A stretch of 64,000 nt of DNA from Desmonostoc geniculatum HA4340-LM1 (GCA_019359545.1 JAHHHB010000003.1:62001-126000), one strand, 5' to 3'. Positions 17,346 through 27,375 are shown, counted from the stretch's first letter. The notes: a model not told the origin generated them from the sequence alone. Program-made: numbers and translations.

Positions 17346-20006
17346 TCAATCTGACAACACTTGTTCTGCACATTGCTGGATTAATTTGGCGATTAAACCT
17401 GTCCAACCAGTTTGATGGCTAGCACCAATACCAGCGCCATTATCTCCATGAAAGTATTCATTGAACAGAATTAGGTCGCGCCAATTCGGGTCAGTTTGGA
17501 ATTTTTCTGTCCCACCATAAAAAGGTCGTCTACCAGACTCATCTGTCAGAAAAATTTGGATCAGCCTTTGAGCTAATTCAATTGATACTTCCTTAAGTGT
17601 CATCATTTGGCCTGAACCGGTGGGACACTCAACTTTGAAATCGTCGCCGAAGTAGCGATAGAACTTTTGTAGCGATTCTAGTAGTAGATAATTAATGGGA
17701 AACCAAATTGGTCCGCGCCAGTTGGAATTACCACCAAACATTCCTGTGCTAGACTCAGCAGGTTCGTAATCTACTCGATACTGCTGGCCATCTACGGTCA
17801 AAACGTAAGGATGGGACGCATGAACTTTAGAAACAGAGCGAATACCATAAGGGCCAAAAAATTCTGTTGCATCTAACATTTTTTCTAGGATGCGACGCAG
17901 TTTATCTGGATAGGCGATCGCTAATAGTCGGCGCTCACCAATTCCTTGTTTCTGCATACAAGCAATATTTCGGGTCAGGTCAGGGCGATTTTTCAGAAAC
18001 CATTGTGTCCGTTGCTTAAAGCCTGGGAGTTGCTCTAAAGTATCTGATTCTAAAATGCTTACAGCACATAATGGGATTAGCCCCACCAGCGATCGCACTT
18101 TCATTGGGAATTGATGACTATCAGGTAAATGTAGAGCATCGTAGTAAAAACCGTCAATTTCATCCCATAACGCTATTTCGTCATCGCCAACGCCGTTCAT
18201 GGCATCAGCAATGTATAGGAAATGCTCAAAAAACTTGCTGGCGATGTCTTCGTAGGTAGAATTTTCTTTGGCTAACTCTAGGGCGATGGTCAACATATTC
18301 AGAGAATACATTGCCATCCAACTTGTGCCATCTGCTTGTTGTAAATATCCACCAGTTGGTAGTTGAACGCTGCGATCGAAGACACCAATATTATCCATAC
18401 CGAGAAAGCCACCCTGAAAGATATTTTTGCCCTCAAAATCTTTCCGGTTAACCCACCAAGTAAAGTTCAGCAGTAATTTCTGAAAAACGCTCTCCAGAAA
18501 TTTTTTATCCGCACGACCATAGATTTTTTGCTCAATCTGATAAACTTGCCATGCTGCCCAAGCATGAACCGGCGGATTCACATCACCAAAAGCCCATTCA
18601 TAAGCTGGTAGTTGACCGTTAGGATGCATATACCATTCCCGTGTCAAGCGGCTCAATTGCAGCTTGGCAAAATCCGGGTCAATCATGGCCAGCGGAATTA
18701 CATGAAAAGCTAAATCCCAAGCCGCAAACCAAGGGTATTCCCATTTATCGGGCATAGAAAGTACATCATCGTTAAATAAATGAAACCATTCATGGTTTCT
18801 GCCATTGAGCCGAGATGTTGGCGGTTGCGGGCCAGTTGCATCGCCTTTTAGCCATTTCTCAGCTACGTAGTAGTAAAATTGTTTGCTCCATAACATCCCA
18901 GCAAATGCTTGCCGCTGCACATTACGCTTGTCCTCTAACAACGAAAATGGACAGATTCGCTGATAAAATTCGTCCGCCTCGCGCTGGCGTTCTTGCCAAA
19001 CTATATCAAATTCAGCCCCGAATGGTGCAATTAAATTTTGCACGTCACTTAACCGCAATCGTATTGTCTTAGTTTCGCCTGCACCGATGTGTAATTTGTA
19101 ATTAGCTGCGAACTTAGTGCCAATACGATTGGGATTGACAGCCGTTTTTTGCCCATTGACTACATAATTATTGATTCCATCTTTAACGTATGGCGAAGCA
19201 TTGCTAACCCCAAACAATCTTTGATTATTAGTCTCATTTTCTGTAAATAATAGTTCTGGAGTTTCATTACAATACAGCCATCGAGTTTCTAAAGAAGGGT
19301 GATAAGCTTCGATGGTGCTGAGGTCAGAGTTGGATTGGCTAATTTTTAACCAGGGCTTTTCTTCTCCATCGCCAGTCCAAGACCACGTGTTACGAAACCA
19401 AAGCGTTGGTAGCAAATGCAGCGTTTTTGCTTCCGGACCTCGGTTAATTGCACTGATCTCAATTAAAATGTTGTCGGGTGAAGCCTTAGCATACTCAATG
19501 AAGACATCAAAATAGCGGTCTTGGTCAAATATACCCGTGTCGATTAATTCAAACTCTGGACTTTGGCGACCTCTGTGGCGATTTTCTTCTACCAGCTGAC
19601 TGTATGGGAAAGCAGCTTGGGGATATTTATAAAGATATTTCATGTAGGAATGAGTCGGGGTGTTATCCAGGTAGAAGTAGTATTCTTTAACATCTTCCCC
19701 GTGATTACCCTCATTTCCTGTGAGACCGAAAAGCCTTTCTTTGAGAATTGTATCTTCACCATTCCACAGAGCGATCGCAAAACATAGTCGCTGATGATTA
19801 TCAGAAATTCCGGCAATCCCATCTTCTCCCCAGCGATAAGCGCGGGAGCGAGCATGGTCGTGGGGAAAGAATTCCCAGGCGGTACCATTAGGGCTATAGT
19901 CTTCCCGCACAGTTCCCCACTGCCGTTCGCTCAGGTAGGAACCCCATCGTTTCCAGTAGGCTGTGCGATCGCGGTCTGCTGCCAATCTTGCTTCTTCTTG
20001 GGTCAT
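17346..20006 (-). CDS. GH63-type glucosidase (MGH1-like)
   Basis: A large soluble enzyme of 886 residues starting [20 protein letters not shown]. Recognisable stretches are the N-terminal [19 protein letters not shown]-like region (residues about 63-80), [58 protein letters not shown] and [20 protein letters not shown]. Together they match the mannosyl-oligosaccharide glucosidase-like (GH63) (alpha/alpha)6 barrel proteins annotated as glucosidase in cyanobacteria. The substrate is unproven; bacterial members are thought to act on alpha-glucosides. Placement beside glgX and within a window rich in trehalose and glycogen enzymes supports a role in alpha-glucan or compatible-solute breakdown. 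No signal peptide was seen. Confidence 0.85.
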   Translation of the reverse strand: MTQEEARLAADRDRTAYWKRWGSYLSERQWGTVREDYSPNGTAWEFFPHDHARSRAYRWGEDGIAGISDNHQRLCFAIALWNGEDTILKERLFGLTGNEGNHGEDVKEYYFYLDNTPTHSYMKYLYKYPQAAFPYSQLVEENRHRGRQSPEFELIDTGIFDQDRYFDVFIEYAKASPDNILIEISAINRGPEAKTLHLLPTLWFRNTWSWTGDGEEKPWLKISQSNSDLSTIEAYHPSLETRWLYCNETPELLFTENETNNQRLFGVSNASPYVKDGINNYVVNGQKTAVNPNRIGTKFAANYKLHIGAGETKTIRLRLSDVQNLIAPFGAEFDIVWQERQREADEFYQRICPFSLLEDKRNVQRQAFAGMLWSKQFYYYVAEKWLKGDATGPQPPTSRLNGRNHEWFHLFNDDVLSMPDKWEYPWFAAWDLAFHVIPLAMIDPDFAKLQLSRLTREWYMHPNGQLPAYEWAFGDVNPPVHAWAAWQVYQIEQKIYGRADKKFLESVFQKLLLNFTWWVNRKDFEGKNIFQGGFLGMDNIGVFDRSVQLPTGGYLQQADGTSWMAMYSLNMLTIALELAKENSTYEDIASKFFEHFLYIADAMNGVGDDEIALWDEIDGFYYDALHLPDSHQFPMKVRSLVGLIPLCAVSILESDTLEQLPGFKQRTQWFLKNRPDLTRNIACMQKQGIGERRLLAIAYPDKLRRILEKMLDATEFFGPYGIRSVSKVHASHPYVLTVDGQQYRVDYEPAESSTGMFGGNSNWRGPIWFPINYLLLESLQKFYRYFGDDFKVECPTGSGQMMTLKEVSIELAQRLIQIFLTDESGRRPFYGGTEKFQTDPNWRDLILFNEYFHGDNGAGIGASHQTGWTGLIAKLIQQCAEQVLSD

Positions 20007-20063
20007 AGCGATTTAGGATTTTGGATTAAAAGTCGAATGTCACGCTTGAAAAGATGGAACCTC

Positions 20064-20298
20064 TTCAGGGCAGGGTGTAGGGGGTAGGGTGTGGGGAACC
20101 CCATAATTAAATAATGGGGTTTTACTTCCCGAACGCTGTATTTCGCATTTTGTACCGCTTCTCTGTAGGAGTACGCTAACGCTTTAATTGTGCCTAGAAG
20201 TACATTTTTCTTTTTTTATACTTGAAAGCTCTTTCTTGTATCCATGATTCGGGGAACCAATTCTTTTTCCCCCACACTCTACACCCGCCCCGAAGGGG
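20064..20298. repeat. GC-rich inverted arms and hairpin upstream of glucosidase gene
   Basis: GGGTGTAGGGGGTAGGGTGT at 20074-20093 faces a related complement around 20269-20298 (CCCCCACACTCTACACCC). Between them AACCCCAT (20097-20104) and ATGGGGTT (20114-20121) form an eight-base-pair hairpin followed by TTT. The spacer separates the SDR gene and the glucosidase gene, both minus strand. It may act as a terminator or processing site, or be only repeat debris. Confidence 0.45.
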
Positions 20299-20305
20299 AA
20301 ACTAC

Positions 20306-21079
20306 CTATTGCTCATGATAGTTTCGGCTCAATCCCCCATCTACATAGAAGGTTGCCCCTGTGATGTAGTCAGCATCAGCTGAGGCTAAGAAAGCAACTA
20401 TGGGTGCGATATCCTCTGGCTTGCCTAAACGACCCAAGGGAATATTTTTTAACAAGGCTGCTAATTTTTCTGGGTCATTTAACAGCTTAGTATTAATTGG
20501 TGTCTCAATTGCTCCAGGAGCCACGTTGTTAATTGTAATTCCCAAAGGCCCAAGCTCAACAGCTAGGTTACGCATCATCATTTTTACACCACCCTTGCTG
20601 GCACAATAGGCACTGAAGTGTGGGAATGCTATTTCCTCATGGGTAGAGCTGATATTGATGATTTTGCCAGTTCGCTTAGTTTCGATAAAGTGCTGCACTA
20701 TCGCTTGAGTTGCGAAAAATGTGCCTTTGAGGTTGAGATTAATCACTGCATCGTAGTCGGCTTCGGTGACGTTCCAGAAGTCAGCATTCCGACCGTCGAT
20801 CCCAGCGTTGTTCACTAGAATGTCTAACTTGCCAAAGTATTGAATACCTTCGTCTATAAGTTGACGGATGTCACTAATTACACTCAAATCAGCTTTAATA
20901 GTTAAACCTTTGCTGCCAGCAGCTTCTACTTTCGACAGAGTTTCTTCGGCGCCTTCGGGATGAGAGCGGTAATCAATCACAACATCTGCACCTTGTTCAG
21001 CGAGATGTACGGCAATAGCTTGGCCAATTCCTCCACTACTACCAGTTACTAAAGCTACCTTACCTTCTAGTTTCTTCAT
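20306..21079 (-). CDS. SDR-family oxidoreductase, glucose 1-dehydrogenase type
   Basis: A classical short-chain dehydrogenase of 257 residues. The cofactor loop TGSSGGIG is at 12-19, VNNAG follows, catalytic Ser/Tyr/Lys are in INISSTHEEIAFPHFSAYCA (Y-CAS-K), and the C-terminus reads DYITGATFYVDGGLSRN. The start ATG 21079 is chosen because AAGGAG lies seven bases upstream; a longer frame to 21142 has no such site. The sequence type is that of glucose 1-dehydrogenase-like SDRs, but the true substrate cannot be read. It is on the same strand as the aquaporin and the ThDP operon but separated from them by more than 300 bases. Confidence 0.88.
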   Translation of the reverse strand: MKKLEGKVALVTGSSGGIGQAIAVHLAEQGADVVIDYRSHPEGAEETLSKVEAAGSKGLTIKADLSVISDIRQLIDEGIQYFGKLDILVNNAGIDGRNADFWNVTEADYDAVINLNLKGTFFATQAIVQHFIETKRTGKIINISSTHEEIAFPHFSAYCASKGGVKMMMRNLAVELGPLGITINNVAPGAIETPINTKLLNDPEKLAALLKNIPLGRLGKPEDIAPIVAFLASADADYITGATFYVDGGLSRNYHEQ

Positions 21080-21395
21080 CGGTTTTCTCCTTCTAGAGTA
21101 TTTTGATGTTTTCAGGTCTGATAAAAAGGAGTCAGAATTCAAAAGTCAGGATGGGCTACGCCCCGCTACGCTAACAGAATTCAGCACAAGTGGCAGATGA
21201 ATATGCGGTTAAACATCACACTAAATCGTGTCGGATACGAGAAGATTTAGTGGTTTTCAATATAGTGCAAAGTCTAGCTTGAAAAAGAAAGTAGAGACGC
21301 AATTAATCGCGTCTGTACTGGTGGGGTGTAAGGGTATATTCCTGTTCATTTTTATTCACAATTCAGGAGTCATAATTCTGAATTGTTCTTGAAAT
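21080..21395. other. intergenic region with small palindrome
   Basis: About 316 bases without a gene. GTAGAGACGCAATTAATCGC followed by GTCTGTAC at 21291-21318 is the common Nostocales palindrome that reads GAGACGCGATTAATCGCGTCTC in its consensus form. A GGGCTACGCCCCGCTACGCT motif lies near 21150. The SDR promoter should be at the left end. Confidence 0.45.
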
Positions 21396-22205
21396 CTACT
21401 GATGTTTTGACAAATGTGGCACTTTAACATTTTTAAAAATACAACGATAATTGGGAACATGAAAAAGTTTCCCTGTTAAAACTTCGCGTTCACCCATAGC
21501 TATCAGTTGAAAAACTCCTACAGCAGTTAATGCACCTAGTGGAGATGCAACACAATAAAGCCATTGGTTTTGCCAAGACCATGCTACGAAAGCAGGCCCA
21601 ACACTGCGTGCTGTATTCAAACTAGTACCAGAAATTGGCGCTCCCAACCAAACCATAGTTGCCACCAGAATCCATACCATTAGAGGTGTCCAGCGCAATA
21701 GCTGATGATGACTCAAGAAGATAAAAATGGACAGCACTAACAGAAATGTCATGAAAACTTCAGCTAGAAATACATACCACAACGGATAGTTTATCCCAGG
21801 TGAGGTAATGCAATAATTGACACTTATCAAATATTTACCCCACAAAACTAATGCTAAATATGTGCCAATAATTGCGCCAATAAATTGACCAAAAATATAT
21901 CCAATTAAGTCATGTTTATGCATTTTACCTTGCAACCAGAATGCCAATGATAAGCAAGGGTTAAGGTGCGAACCACTCAATTTTCCTAAAGGAGAAATGC
22001 TAATTAATGCACCACTTCCAGCAAAAATGAGACCATTAATTAATAAACGAGGACTCACTGCCGGGATGAGATGCTCCATAGGCAAGCCTTTACCAAAATT
22101 GAAGGTGATTATACTGAATCCAACCAAGAGATTGAACGCAGTTCCCACCAATTCTGCACCATATTCAGGCCAATTAAGGGTTTTCCAATTTGTGAAAGTA
22201 TTCAT
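21396..22205 (-). CDS. MIP-family aquaporin/glycerol-facilitator-like channel with altered NPA motifs
   Basis: A membrane channel of about 269 residues with six predicted membrane spans and two half-helices. The first pore motif is N82-P83-C84 (GSHLNPCLSL) and the second is N197-T198-A199 followed by the conserved R200 (GTSLNTARSVGP). Canonical aquaporins have NPA in both. The altered residues border the constriction and could change size or solute selectivity. ATG 22205 was chosen over a TTG at 22226; neither has a strong ribosome site. It lies downstream of the VOC gene with 150 bases between them. Water, glycerol, urea or metalloid transport are all possible. Confidence 0.85.
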   Translation of the reverse strand: MNTFTNWKTLNWPEYGAELVGTAFNLLVGFSIITFNFGKGLPMEHLIPAVSPRLLINGLIFAGSGALISISPLGKLSGSHLNPCLSLAFWLQGKMHKHDLIGYIFGQFIGAIIGTYLALVLWGKYLISVNYCITSPGINYPLWYVFLAEVFMTFLLVLSIFIFLSHHQLLRWTPLMVWILVATMVWLGAPISGTSLNTARSVGPAFVAWSWQNQWLYCVASPLGALTAVGVFQLIAMGEREVLTGKLFHVPNYRCIFKNVKVPHLSKHQ

Positions 22206-22354
22206 GAGTTTCTGTGTGCCAATCAATAATTAAGCTATATACAGCAATTCCATTTCAGTTTTGAACAAAATTTAGCTAATCTATAGCGATTTTGATTTTG
22301 AACTTGTTCATCTCCTATTGAGGAATGCTGTATATAGCTCAGTTGAAATTACCC

Positions 22355-22792
22355 TCAATTTGCTGGCAATTGTGGTGGATTCTCCTGATCGACGTATCCC
22401 TGGCTAATTTCAACGATATTGCCATCTGGATCGGATACCCAAACCGTGCGCCACCCAGGAATAAAACTATCAAAGTTGAGCGGTCCAAGGGTCACTTTTG
22501 CGTCTTTGCCAATTTCAGCCAGCTTAGCGTCAACATCATCAACCTGAAAACCAAAATGACGCCAAGCTGGATAAGTAGGCCCGTCTTGGGTGGCTAAAGG
22601 GATGGGGGTTTCTCCTTTTGCTTGGAAGAGTTCAAGGTACATATCACCCAATTTCAGAAAGACAATCTGCTCATTATTGCCAACTGGTGCAACCCTTGCT
22701 CGTTTAAAACCGAAATATTTTGTGTAGAACTTTTCAGTTGCGATCGGATCTTTGCAGCTGATTGCCATTTGAGAAACTTTTAGCAAAGCCAT
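22355..22792 (-). CDS. VOC-superfamily (glyoxalase/bleomycin-resistance fold) protein
   Basis: A small soluble protein of 145 residues with one glyoxalase-fold domain: AISCKDPIATEKFYTKYFGF at the start, HFGFQVDDVDAKLAEIGKDA in the middle and WVSDPDGNIVEISQGY near the end. The terminal VEISQ Glu and the H of HFGF fit the usual metal ligands. ATG 22792 is preferred over a GTG 21 bases upstream because AAGGA sits eight bases before it. It is the last gene of the run that starts with the two DJ-1/PfpI genes, 37 bases after the tandem SnoaL gene. A role in handling reactive 2-oxoaldehydes is possible but not shown. Confidence 0.85.
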   Translation of the reverse strand: MALLKVSQMAISCKDPIATEKFYTKYFGFKRARVAPVGNNEQIVFLKLGDMYLELFQAKGETPIPLATQDGPTYPAWRHFGFQVDDVDAKLAEIGKDAKVTLGPLNFDSFIPGWRTVWVSDPDGNIVEISQGYVDQENPPQLPAN

Positions 22793-22829
22793 TACTTCAG
22801 TCCTTACTGACACAAAAAAGTGAATTTAG

Positions 22830-23651
22830 TTATGCGTATGACCCATCGGGGTACTGAATTACACCAGCAAAGTGAACAGCGATTTTGCGATCGCGCAACA
22901 CCCAGTTATCATAAAAACTCACCTTGCCAACATCGCCATTGACGCTTTTGGTTTTCAAGTTTTCAACTATCATCAGCGCGTTCTCAGTTTCAGCCCACTG
23001 GTGAAGCTTGACCTCAAAATCTTCTAAACTGAAGATACGGCTTTCAAAGAACTGTTTGAGTGCTTGGCGACCGCGCACGTAAATCGGTTTGCGGTTTTCA
23101 GTCAAGGTGCTAATTAGCAAGACATCTTCAGCATATTGGTTGAGTAAACCATCAACATTTTTAGCTTTGATGAAACCGATATGTTCTTTATACAACTTGC
23201 CCAATGGAGATGCAGGTACTTCTGTTTTAATTGTTCCTGCATTTACATAAGTTTTATCTGGATACTGAATTACGCCAGCAAAGTGGATAGCAATTTTTCC
23301 ATCTTGCAAAAACCAGTTATCGTAAAACTCAACACTACCGACTTCACCGGTCTTACTTGTGGTTGTTAACTCCTCTACCATCATCAACGTGTTTTCAGTT
23401 TCAGCCCATTGATTAAGCCTGATTTCAAAATCTTCTAAACCGAAAATACGACCTTCAAAGAACTCTTTGAGTGCTTGACGGCCTTGTACGTAAAGTGGTT
23501 GGCGGTCTTCAGTTAAGGTGCTAATGAGCAGAGCATCATCAGCATACTGATTTAACAAACCATCAACATTTTTAGTTTTGATAAAACCGATATGTTCTTT
23601 ATAGAGCTTGCTGATGGGAGAAACAAGCAATTGTTCTATTGGTGTACTCAT
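22830..23651 (-). CDS. tandemly duplicated SnoaL/NTF2-like protein
   Basis: A 273-residue protein made of two nearly identical SnoaL-like domains. Residues 14-132 and 149-270 share SKLYKEHIGFIKTKNVDGLL / GKLYKEHIGFIKAKNVDGLL and KIAIHFAGVIQYPD / KIAVHFAGVIQYPD. Each domain is a cone-shaped alpha+beta barrel that usually binds a small ligand or dimerises, so the duplication probably makes a covalent pseudo-dimer. ATG 23651 has AGGA about eight bases upstream. Its neighbours are two further single-domain NTF2-like genes on the same strand. Catalytic function cannot be assigned from the sequence. Confidence 0.85.
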   Translation of the reverse strand: MSTPIEQLLVSPISKLYKEHIGFIKTKNVDGLLNQYADDALLISTLTEDRQPLYVQGRQALKEFFEGRIFGLEDFEIRLNQWAETENTLMMVEELTTTSKTGEVGSVEFYDNWFLQDGKIAIHFAGVIQYPDKTYVNAGTIKTEVPASPLGKLYKEHIGFIKAKNVDGLLNQYAEDVLLISTLTENRKPIYVRGRQALKQFFESRIFSLEDFEVKLHQWAETENALMIVENLKTKSVNGDVGKVSFYDNWVLRDRKIAVHFAGVIQYPDGSYA

Positions 23652-23818
23652 GGTAGTCCTATATGTAGGGGATTAAGACTGAAAAAAGTGATGACGGAGG
23701 ATACAAATGAAGGTGAGCAAAACTAAGGTGAACTCGTTTGTAGTTGGCGCTAGTTCCTAACTACAAATAAGTGCGTAGTTTACCGCTGTAGGTATAGCCT
23801 GACATTTGTGCTATTCTA

Positions 23819-24190
23819 TTAAACCCAAAAACCAAAGTGATAAGCAATTTGTCCATTACGCATAGTCCAGGCATCTCCAACTGACACTAGACCAAGTTTA
23901 CAGTTGAATTTTGCTTGAAAAAAAATGGCGTCTTCTGCTTCTGTGAAGTCCAGGGATTTGATATCAATATATTCAATTGTTTTTAGGTAGTCGTGAAAGA
24001 ATGTTTTGATATTTTCACGACCTTTAATTGTGATAGGTGCAGATGTGTTCTCAAAGCCATTGAAAAAGGTGATTAACACAGCATCTTCTGCATAATCCCT
24101 ATCTACCATTTCATCGATTTTTCCCGCAGAAATAGTCTCAAGATGTTTGTCAAAGAATTGCCGTCCGGGTGAAATTGTTGAAACCGCCAC
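23819..24190 (-). CDS. SnoaL/NTF2-like protein
   Basis: A single-domain protein of about 123 residues with the NTF2-like pattern: an N-terminal helix region (RQFFDKHLETISAGKIDEMV), then AEDAVLITFF, IKGRENIKTFFHDYLKTIEY and a final strand set GDAWTMRNGQIAYHFGFWV. It resembles the two halves of the neighbouring tandem protein in order of elements. The GTG at 24190 is preferred as start because AGGAGAT lies just upstream at good spacing; a longer frame to 24229 exists. It sits between the tandem SnoaL gene and a third NTF2-like gene. Ligand and reaction are unknown. Confidence 0.75.
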   Translation of the reverse strand: MAVSTISPGRQFFDKHLETISAGKIDEMVDRDYAEDAVLITFFNGFENTSAPITIKGRENIKTFFHDYLKTIEYIDIKSLDFTEAEDAIFFQAKFNCKLGLVSVGDAWTMRNGQIAYHFGFWV

Positions 24191-24316
24191 TTTTATATCT
24201 CCTATAATTGTGATAGAACTTATGAGCATGGAGCGCTAATCACTACATATAATTATTTGTGCGGTGGTTATGTGCGCCCCAAAACTTCATTTTTTCGCGG
24301 ATGTCTGCAAACTTAT

Positions 24317-24766
24317 TTAAAGACGGGCAGATCCTTCATAGTAATTAAGTGAATCAACAATGTAGGTTGCAATCACTGGCTTACCTGTTTGAAGCGATCG
24401 CTTCACAATCCAAGTTTGATAAGCATCTAAAACAATGCGTTGGCTTTTAGCTGCTGGTGGATTCCACACGCTAGCTTCCCATTTGACGATGACTTGAACG
24501 CTCGCCTCGTCTCCTGAAGGCTTAACGTTGACTTGCTTTAATGTATGGACTTCATCAAAGAAAATTCCGATAACGCGCTCGTACCAACCTTTAAATCCAT
24601 CAAAACCATAAACTGTAGCTTCCGGAAAGCGCATTTCTAGACCATCTTCAGCCAGGAAAGGAATATAATCTTCCAGTGGAGCGTGAACATCTAGTTTCAA
24701 ATACCAATCTGTTGCTAGTTGTTTGATTTCTGATTGTATTAAAGGTGCTGTTTTAGCTACTGTCAT
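24317..24766 (-). CDS. SnoaL/NTF2-like protein
   Basis: A 149-residue single-domain NTF2-fold protein: WYLKLDVHAPLEDYIPFLAE at the start, VYGFDGFKGWYERVIGIFFD, then a strand-rich half with ASVQVIVKWEASVWNP and a C-terminal VIATYIVDSLNYYEGSARL. ATG 24766 is preceded by AAGGAAG. The gene follows the ThDP enzyme by 39 bases on the same strand and so is probably in its operon. Proteins of this fold include isomerases, cyclases and dehydratases, but also many non-enzymes. No catalytic residue can be assigned here. Confidence 0.75.
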   Translation of the reverse strand: MTVAKTAPLIQSEIKQLATDWYLKLDVHAPLEDYIPFLAEDGLEMRFPEATVYGFDGFKGWYERVIGIFFDEVHTLKQVNVKPSGDEASVQVIVKWEASVWNPPAAKSQRIVLDAYQTWIVKRSLQTGKPVIATYIVDSLNYYEGSARL

Positions 24767-24805
24767 TGTTTTTCTTCCTTTTAATTCAGTAAAAATTCTG
24801 GTCTA

Positions 24806-26554
24806 CTATTGGCCACACTTGACGCCAATCTTTGTACCAACAATTTCGTTTGTCAGTACCAAATCAATTAAAAATGGCCCGTTATGATCCAATGCTTTTT
24901 GGATAGCTGGAGCAATCTGATCTGGCTTCTCTACCCGAATAGCTTGAACCCCTAAAGACCTTGCTAATTCAGCGAAATCGATATTTGGGTTGCACAGGTT
25001 AAAAGAAGACGGGTAATCGTGTTCTGGTATTTGCTGCTCGCCCCAATAGTGCAGAATGTTGAGCTTGAGAATTTGATAGCTGCGATTATTGCAGATGACA
25101 AATTTAGCATCTATATTGTGGTGGGCAGCAGTCCAGAGGGCTTGGATGGTATACATACTGCCGCCATCACCCGTGAACCCAACCACAGTTTTATCTGGAT
25201 GAGCCAGCTTAATACCGATCGCTCCAGGAATACCAACACCTAGCGAACCGCCTCGTGTTTGGTAATATTGTCCTAGTTTTGTCGGTGGTATGTACCGACA
25301 AAGTTCGGGAGAATTGGTAATGGCTTCATCGAAAATAATGGCATCTGCTGGCAGATGGGCAGCTAATTCTTCTGCAAAACGAGTCATGTGCAGAGGTACT
25401 GAATCCCGAACCGCCTTATCAGCTTCCAATCGATCTGCCGATTCCCGCTTCTTGTTTTCAGCTATCCGGCTAGCCCTAAGAGAAGCCTCTTGCTTCTGTT
25501 CAGGTGTCAAAGTGGACTCAAGAGCGATCGCTAATTTGCTCAGACTAATTTTCGGATCGCCAAGCAGTCCCAGATCCACCGGAAAATTCTTCGCTATTTC
25601 GTAGGTATTCAAGTCAATGTGAATTATTTTTGCTGACGAAGCAAAAACTCCAGACAGCGCCGGAAATACCTCTGGAAAAACGTAAGTTCCAGTAATCAAT
25701 ATCACGTCTGCTTGTGACGTAATCCGACGGCTATCATCCCCAAACATATGACCCAGCAGCCCTCCGAACAGAGGATGTGTAGCACTCATGTTCGCTTCCG
25801 ATGAATCTGCTCCCCAAACTTGTGCGCCGATGAGTTCGGCTACATCTGTCAATTCAGCCTGGGCATCGGAAAAAGCTACACCATCGCCCATAATAATTAG
25901 GGGATGTTTAGCGGCGGCCAATAAAGTTGCTGCTGTTGCCAGTCGGTCGGGTTCGGGGGCAACCCGTGTCACTGGAAAAGAAGTCGGGACAACCTCTTCA
26001 TAATTAGGAGCATCAAGGATATCCATCGGCAGGGAGACGAACACCGGCCCCATAGGCGGCGTAGCAGCTATTTTGATGGCTCGGCGTAGCACGCGTAACA
26101 AAGAAGAAGGATCGACTACCCTAGTTGACCATTTTGTTACAGGCTTGGCCATACTGACTAAATCTGCTGCCATTTGGGCATCCATCGCATCGTAGCAGAT
26201 GCCAGCTTCACCAGCCAGTACTACTAATGGTGCATGACCGCGCATAGCCTGATAAATCATCCCGATGCCATTGCCCAAACCCACTCCGCTATGGAGTTGC
26301 ACAATAGTAGGCTTTTTGGTGGCGCGGGCATAGCCATCGCCTGCACCTACTGCTATTGTTTCTTGCAATGCAAAGATATATTTAAATTCTGGATAATAGT
26401 CCTTTAACGCGTCTAGAAACCCCTGCTCAACAGTGCCAGGGTTGCCAAACATGTAATTTATACCATCTGCCAGAAGTTGTTCGATCATTGCAAAGCGACC
26501 ATTTCTGTTAGCCATCAAAGGCTTCTCGTTGCTCTGTTTGGTCAAACTTACCAT
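24806..26554 (-). CDS. ThDP-dependent enzyme, acetolactate synthase/benzoylformate decarboxylase-like
   Basis: A 582-residue thiamine-diphosphate enzyme with the three-domain layout of the acetolactate synthase superfamily. The ylide-activating Glu is E65 in FALQETIAVGAGDGYARA. The cofactor motif runs from GDG at 462 to NN at 490. NPGTVEQGFLDAL and the middle domain (PLIIMGDGVAFSDAQAE) resemble benzoylformate- or phenylpyruvate-type decarboxylases more than acetolactate synthase proper. The start ATG overlaps the stop of the upstream DJ-1/PfpI gene by seven bases, so the two are coupled. It probably decarboxylates or carboligates a 2-oxoacid whose identity is not readable from sequence. Confidence 0.85.
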   Translation of the reverse strand: MVSLTKQSNEKPLMANRNGRFAMIEQLLADGINYMFGNPGTVEQGFLDALKDYYPEFKYIFALQETIAVGAGDGYARATKKPTIVQLHSGVGLGNGIGMIYQAMRGHAPLVVLAGEAGICYDAMDAQMAADLVSMAKPVTKWSTRVVDPSSLLRVLRRAIKIAATPPMGPVFVSLPMDILDAPNYEEVVPTSFPVTRVAPEPDRLATAATLLAAAKHPLIIMGDGVAFSDAQAELTDVAELIGAQVWGADSSEANMSATHPLFGGLLGHMFGDDSRRITSQADVILITGTYVFPEVFPALSGVFASSAKIIHIDLNTYEIAKNFPVDLGLLGDPKISLSKLAIALESTLTPEQKQEASLRASRIAENKKRESADRLEADKAVRDSVPLHMTRFAEELAAHLPADAIIFDEAITNSPELCRYIPPTKLGQYYQTRGGSLGVGIPGAIGIKLAHPDKTVVGFTGDGGSMYTIQALWTAAHHNIDAKFVICNNRSYQILKLNILHYWGEQQIPEHDYPSSFNLCNPNIDFAELARSLGVQAIRVEKPDQIAPAIQKALDHNGPFLIDLVLTNEIVGTKIGVKCGQ

Positions 26555-27375
26555 CCGTACCGCCTCAGTCCTTTATCCAGAACTTCCACTAACTTCTGAC
26601 CAGTTGTATAAGAATCTGCGGTAGACCGACCTGTGATAAATGGATAATCGACAATCACGGAGATTTCTTTGCCAAAATTACCGTGATATGCTCCATCTGG
26701 GCCTGTGGCATCTTGGAGAATATACTCTAGAGGATAGGGAGGTGGCCCCATGTTAATGTCTGCGCCGACAAATCCTGTGCCATCTTTGTAATCATATTCT
26801 TTGCAATGGCCTGTGACGTGCTTGCCCCAAATAATGCTCTTGCGGTCTGCTAGGTCACGAGCAAAGGCAAGACAAGTTACACCGTAGCATTCTGCTGCGA
26901 TCGCCTTACCCTTTTTGTAGAAACTCAGGATCAGGTCGTGAACCCGATGGTTATTTACTAAATCAACAATAGGACCACTACCACCGACTATCAGTAGAGC
27001 ATCGTATTGTTCCAAATCCTTCTGCACTTCATCGACTGCATTGTTGTAGGCTTCCATTTCCCGAAGGAATTTTTCAGCACTCCAGTAAGGGCGATCGGGC
27101 AACCATTGTGACAGGATGATTGGATTATCCAATCGTGGGTTCTTAGGATCTTCTAAGCGCTTGACTTTTTCCGCCATCTCTTGGGAGACAACTGTCCGAC
27201 CTAAAGGTGGGTCAATATAAGTAGCGTCCATGCTGGGAGGAAGCGCTACTGGCCTTTTTCCTGTTGGAGTTGCAAAGTCAACCTGATACCCCGCAGCATC
27301 GAAAGTTTCTAAGGGCCCTACCAGTTCTTCACCCCAATAACCATATTCCGATAAAATTATTAGAATCTTTTTCAC
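26548..27375 (-). CDS. DJ-1/PfpI-family (class I glutamine amidotransferase-like) protein
   Basis: A soluble 275-residue protein of the DJ-1/PfpI superfamily. It starts MKKILIILSEYGYWGEELVG with the conserved Glu of the strand-1 loop, has DALLIVGGSGPIVDL, and the nucleophile elbow AIAAECYGVTCLAF with C163. Relatives act as glyoxalase III, deglycase-like enzymes, proteases or isonitrile hydratases. The start is a GTG at 27375, eight bases after AGGAG. The stop overlaps the ThDP gene start, suggesting the two proteins work on the same compound. The usual His after the nucleophile Cys is Tyr here, which may alter its activity. Confidence 0.85.
   Translation of the reverse strand: MKKILIILSEYGYWGEELVGPLETFDAAGYQVDFATPTGKRPVALPPSMDATYIDPPLGRTVVSQEMAEKVKRLEDPKNPRLDNPIILSQWLPDRPYWSAEKFLREMEAYNNAVDEVQKDLEQYDALLIVGGSGPIVDLVNNHRVHDLILSFYKKGKAIAAECYGVTCLAFARDLADRKSIIWGKHVTGHCKEYDYKDGTGFVGADINMGPPPYPLEYILQDATGPDGAYHGNFGKEISVIVDYPFITGRSTADSYTTGQKLVEVLDKGLRRYGW

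Noticed and set aside
24806-26554. ScyA-like enzyme of a scytonemin cluster
   Set aside because: ScyA is also ThDP-dependent, but the neighbours ScyB (amino acid dehydrogenase) and ScyC are absent and the DJ-1/SnoaL context does not fit.
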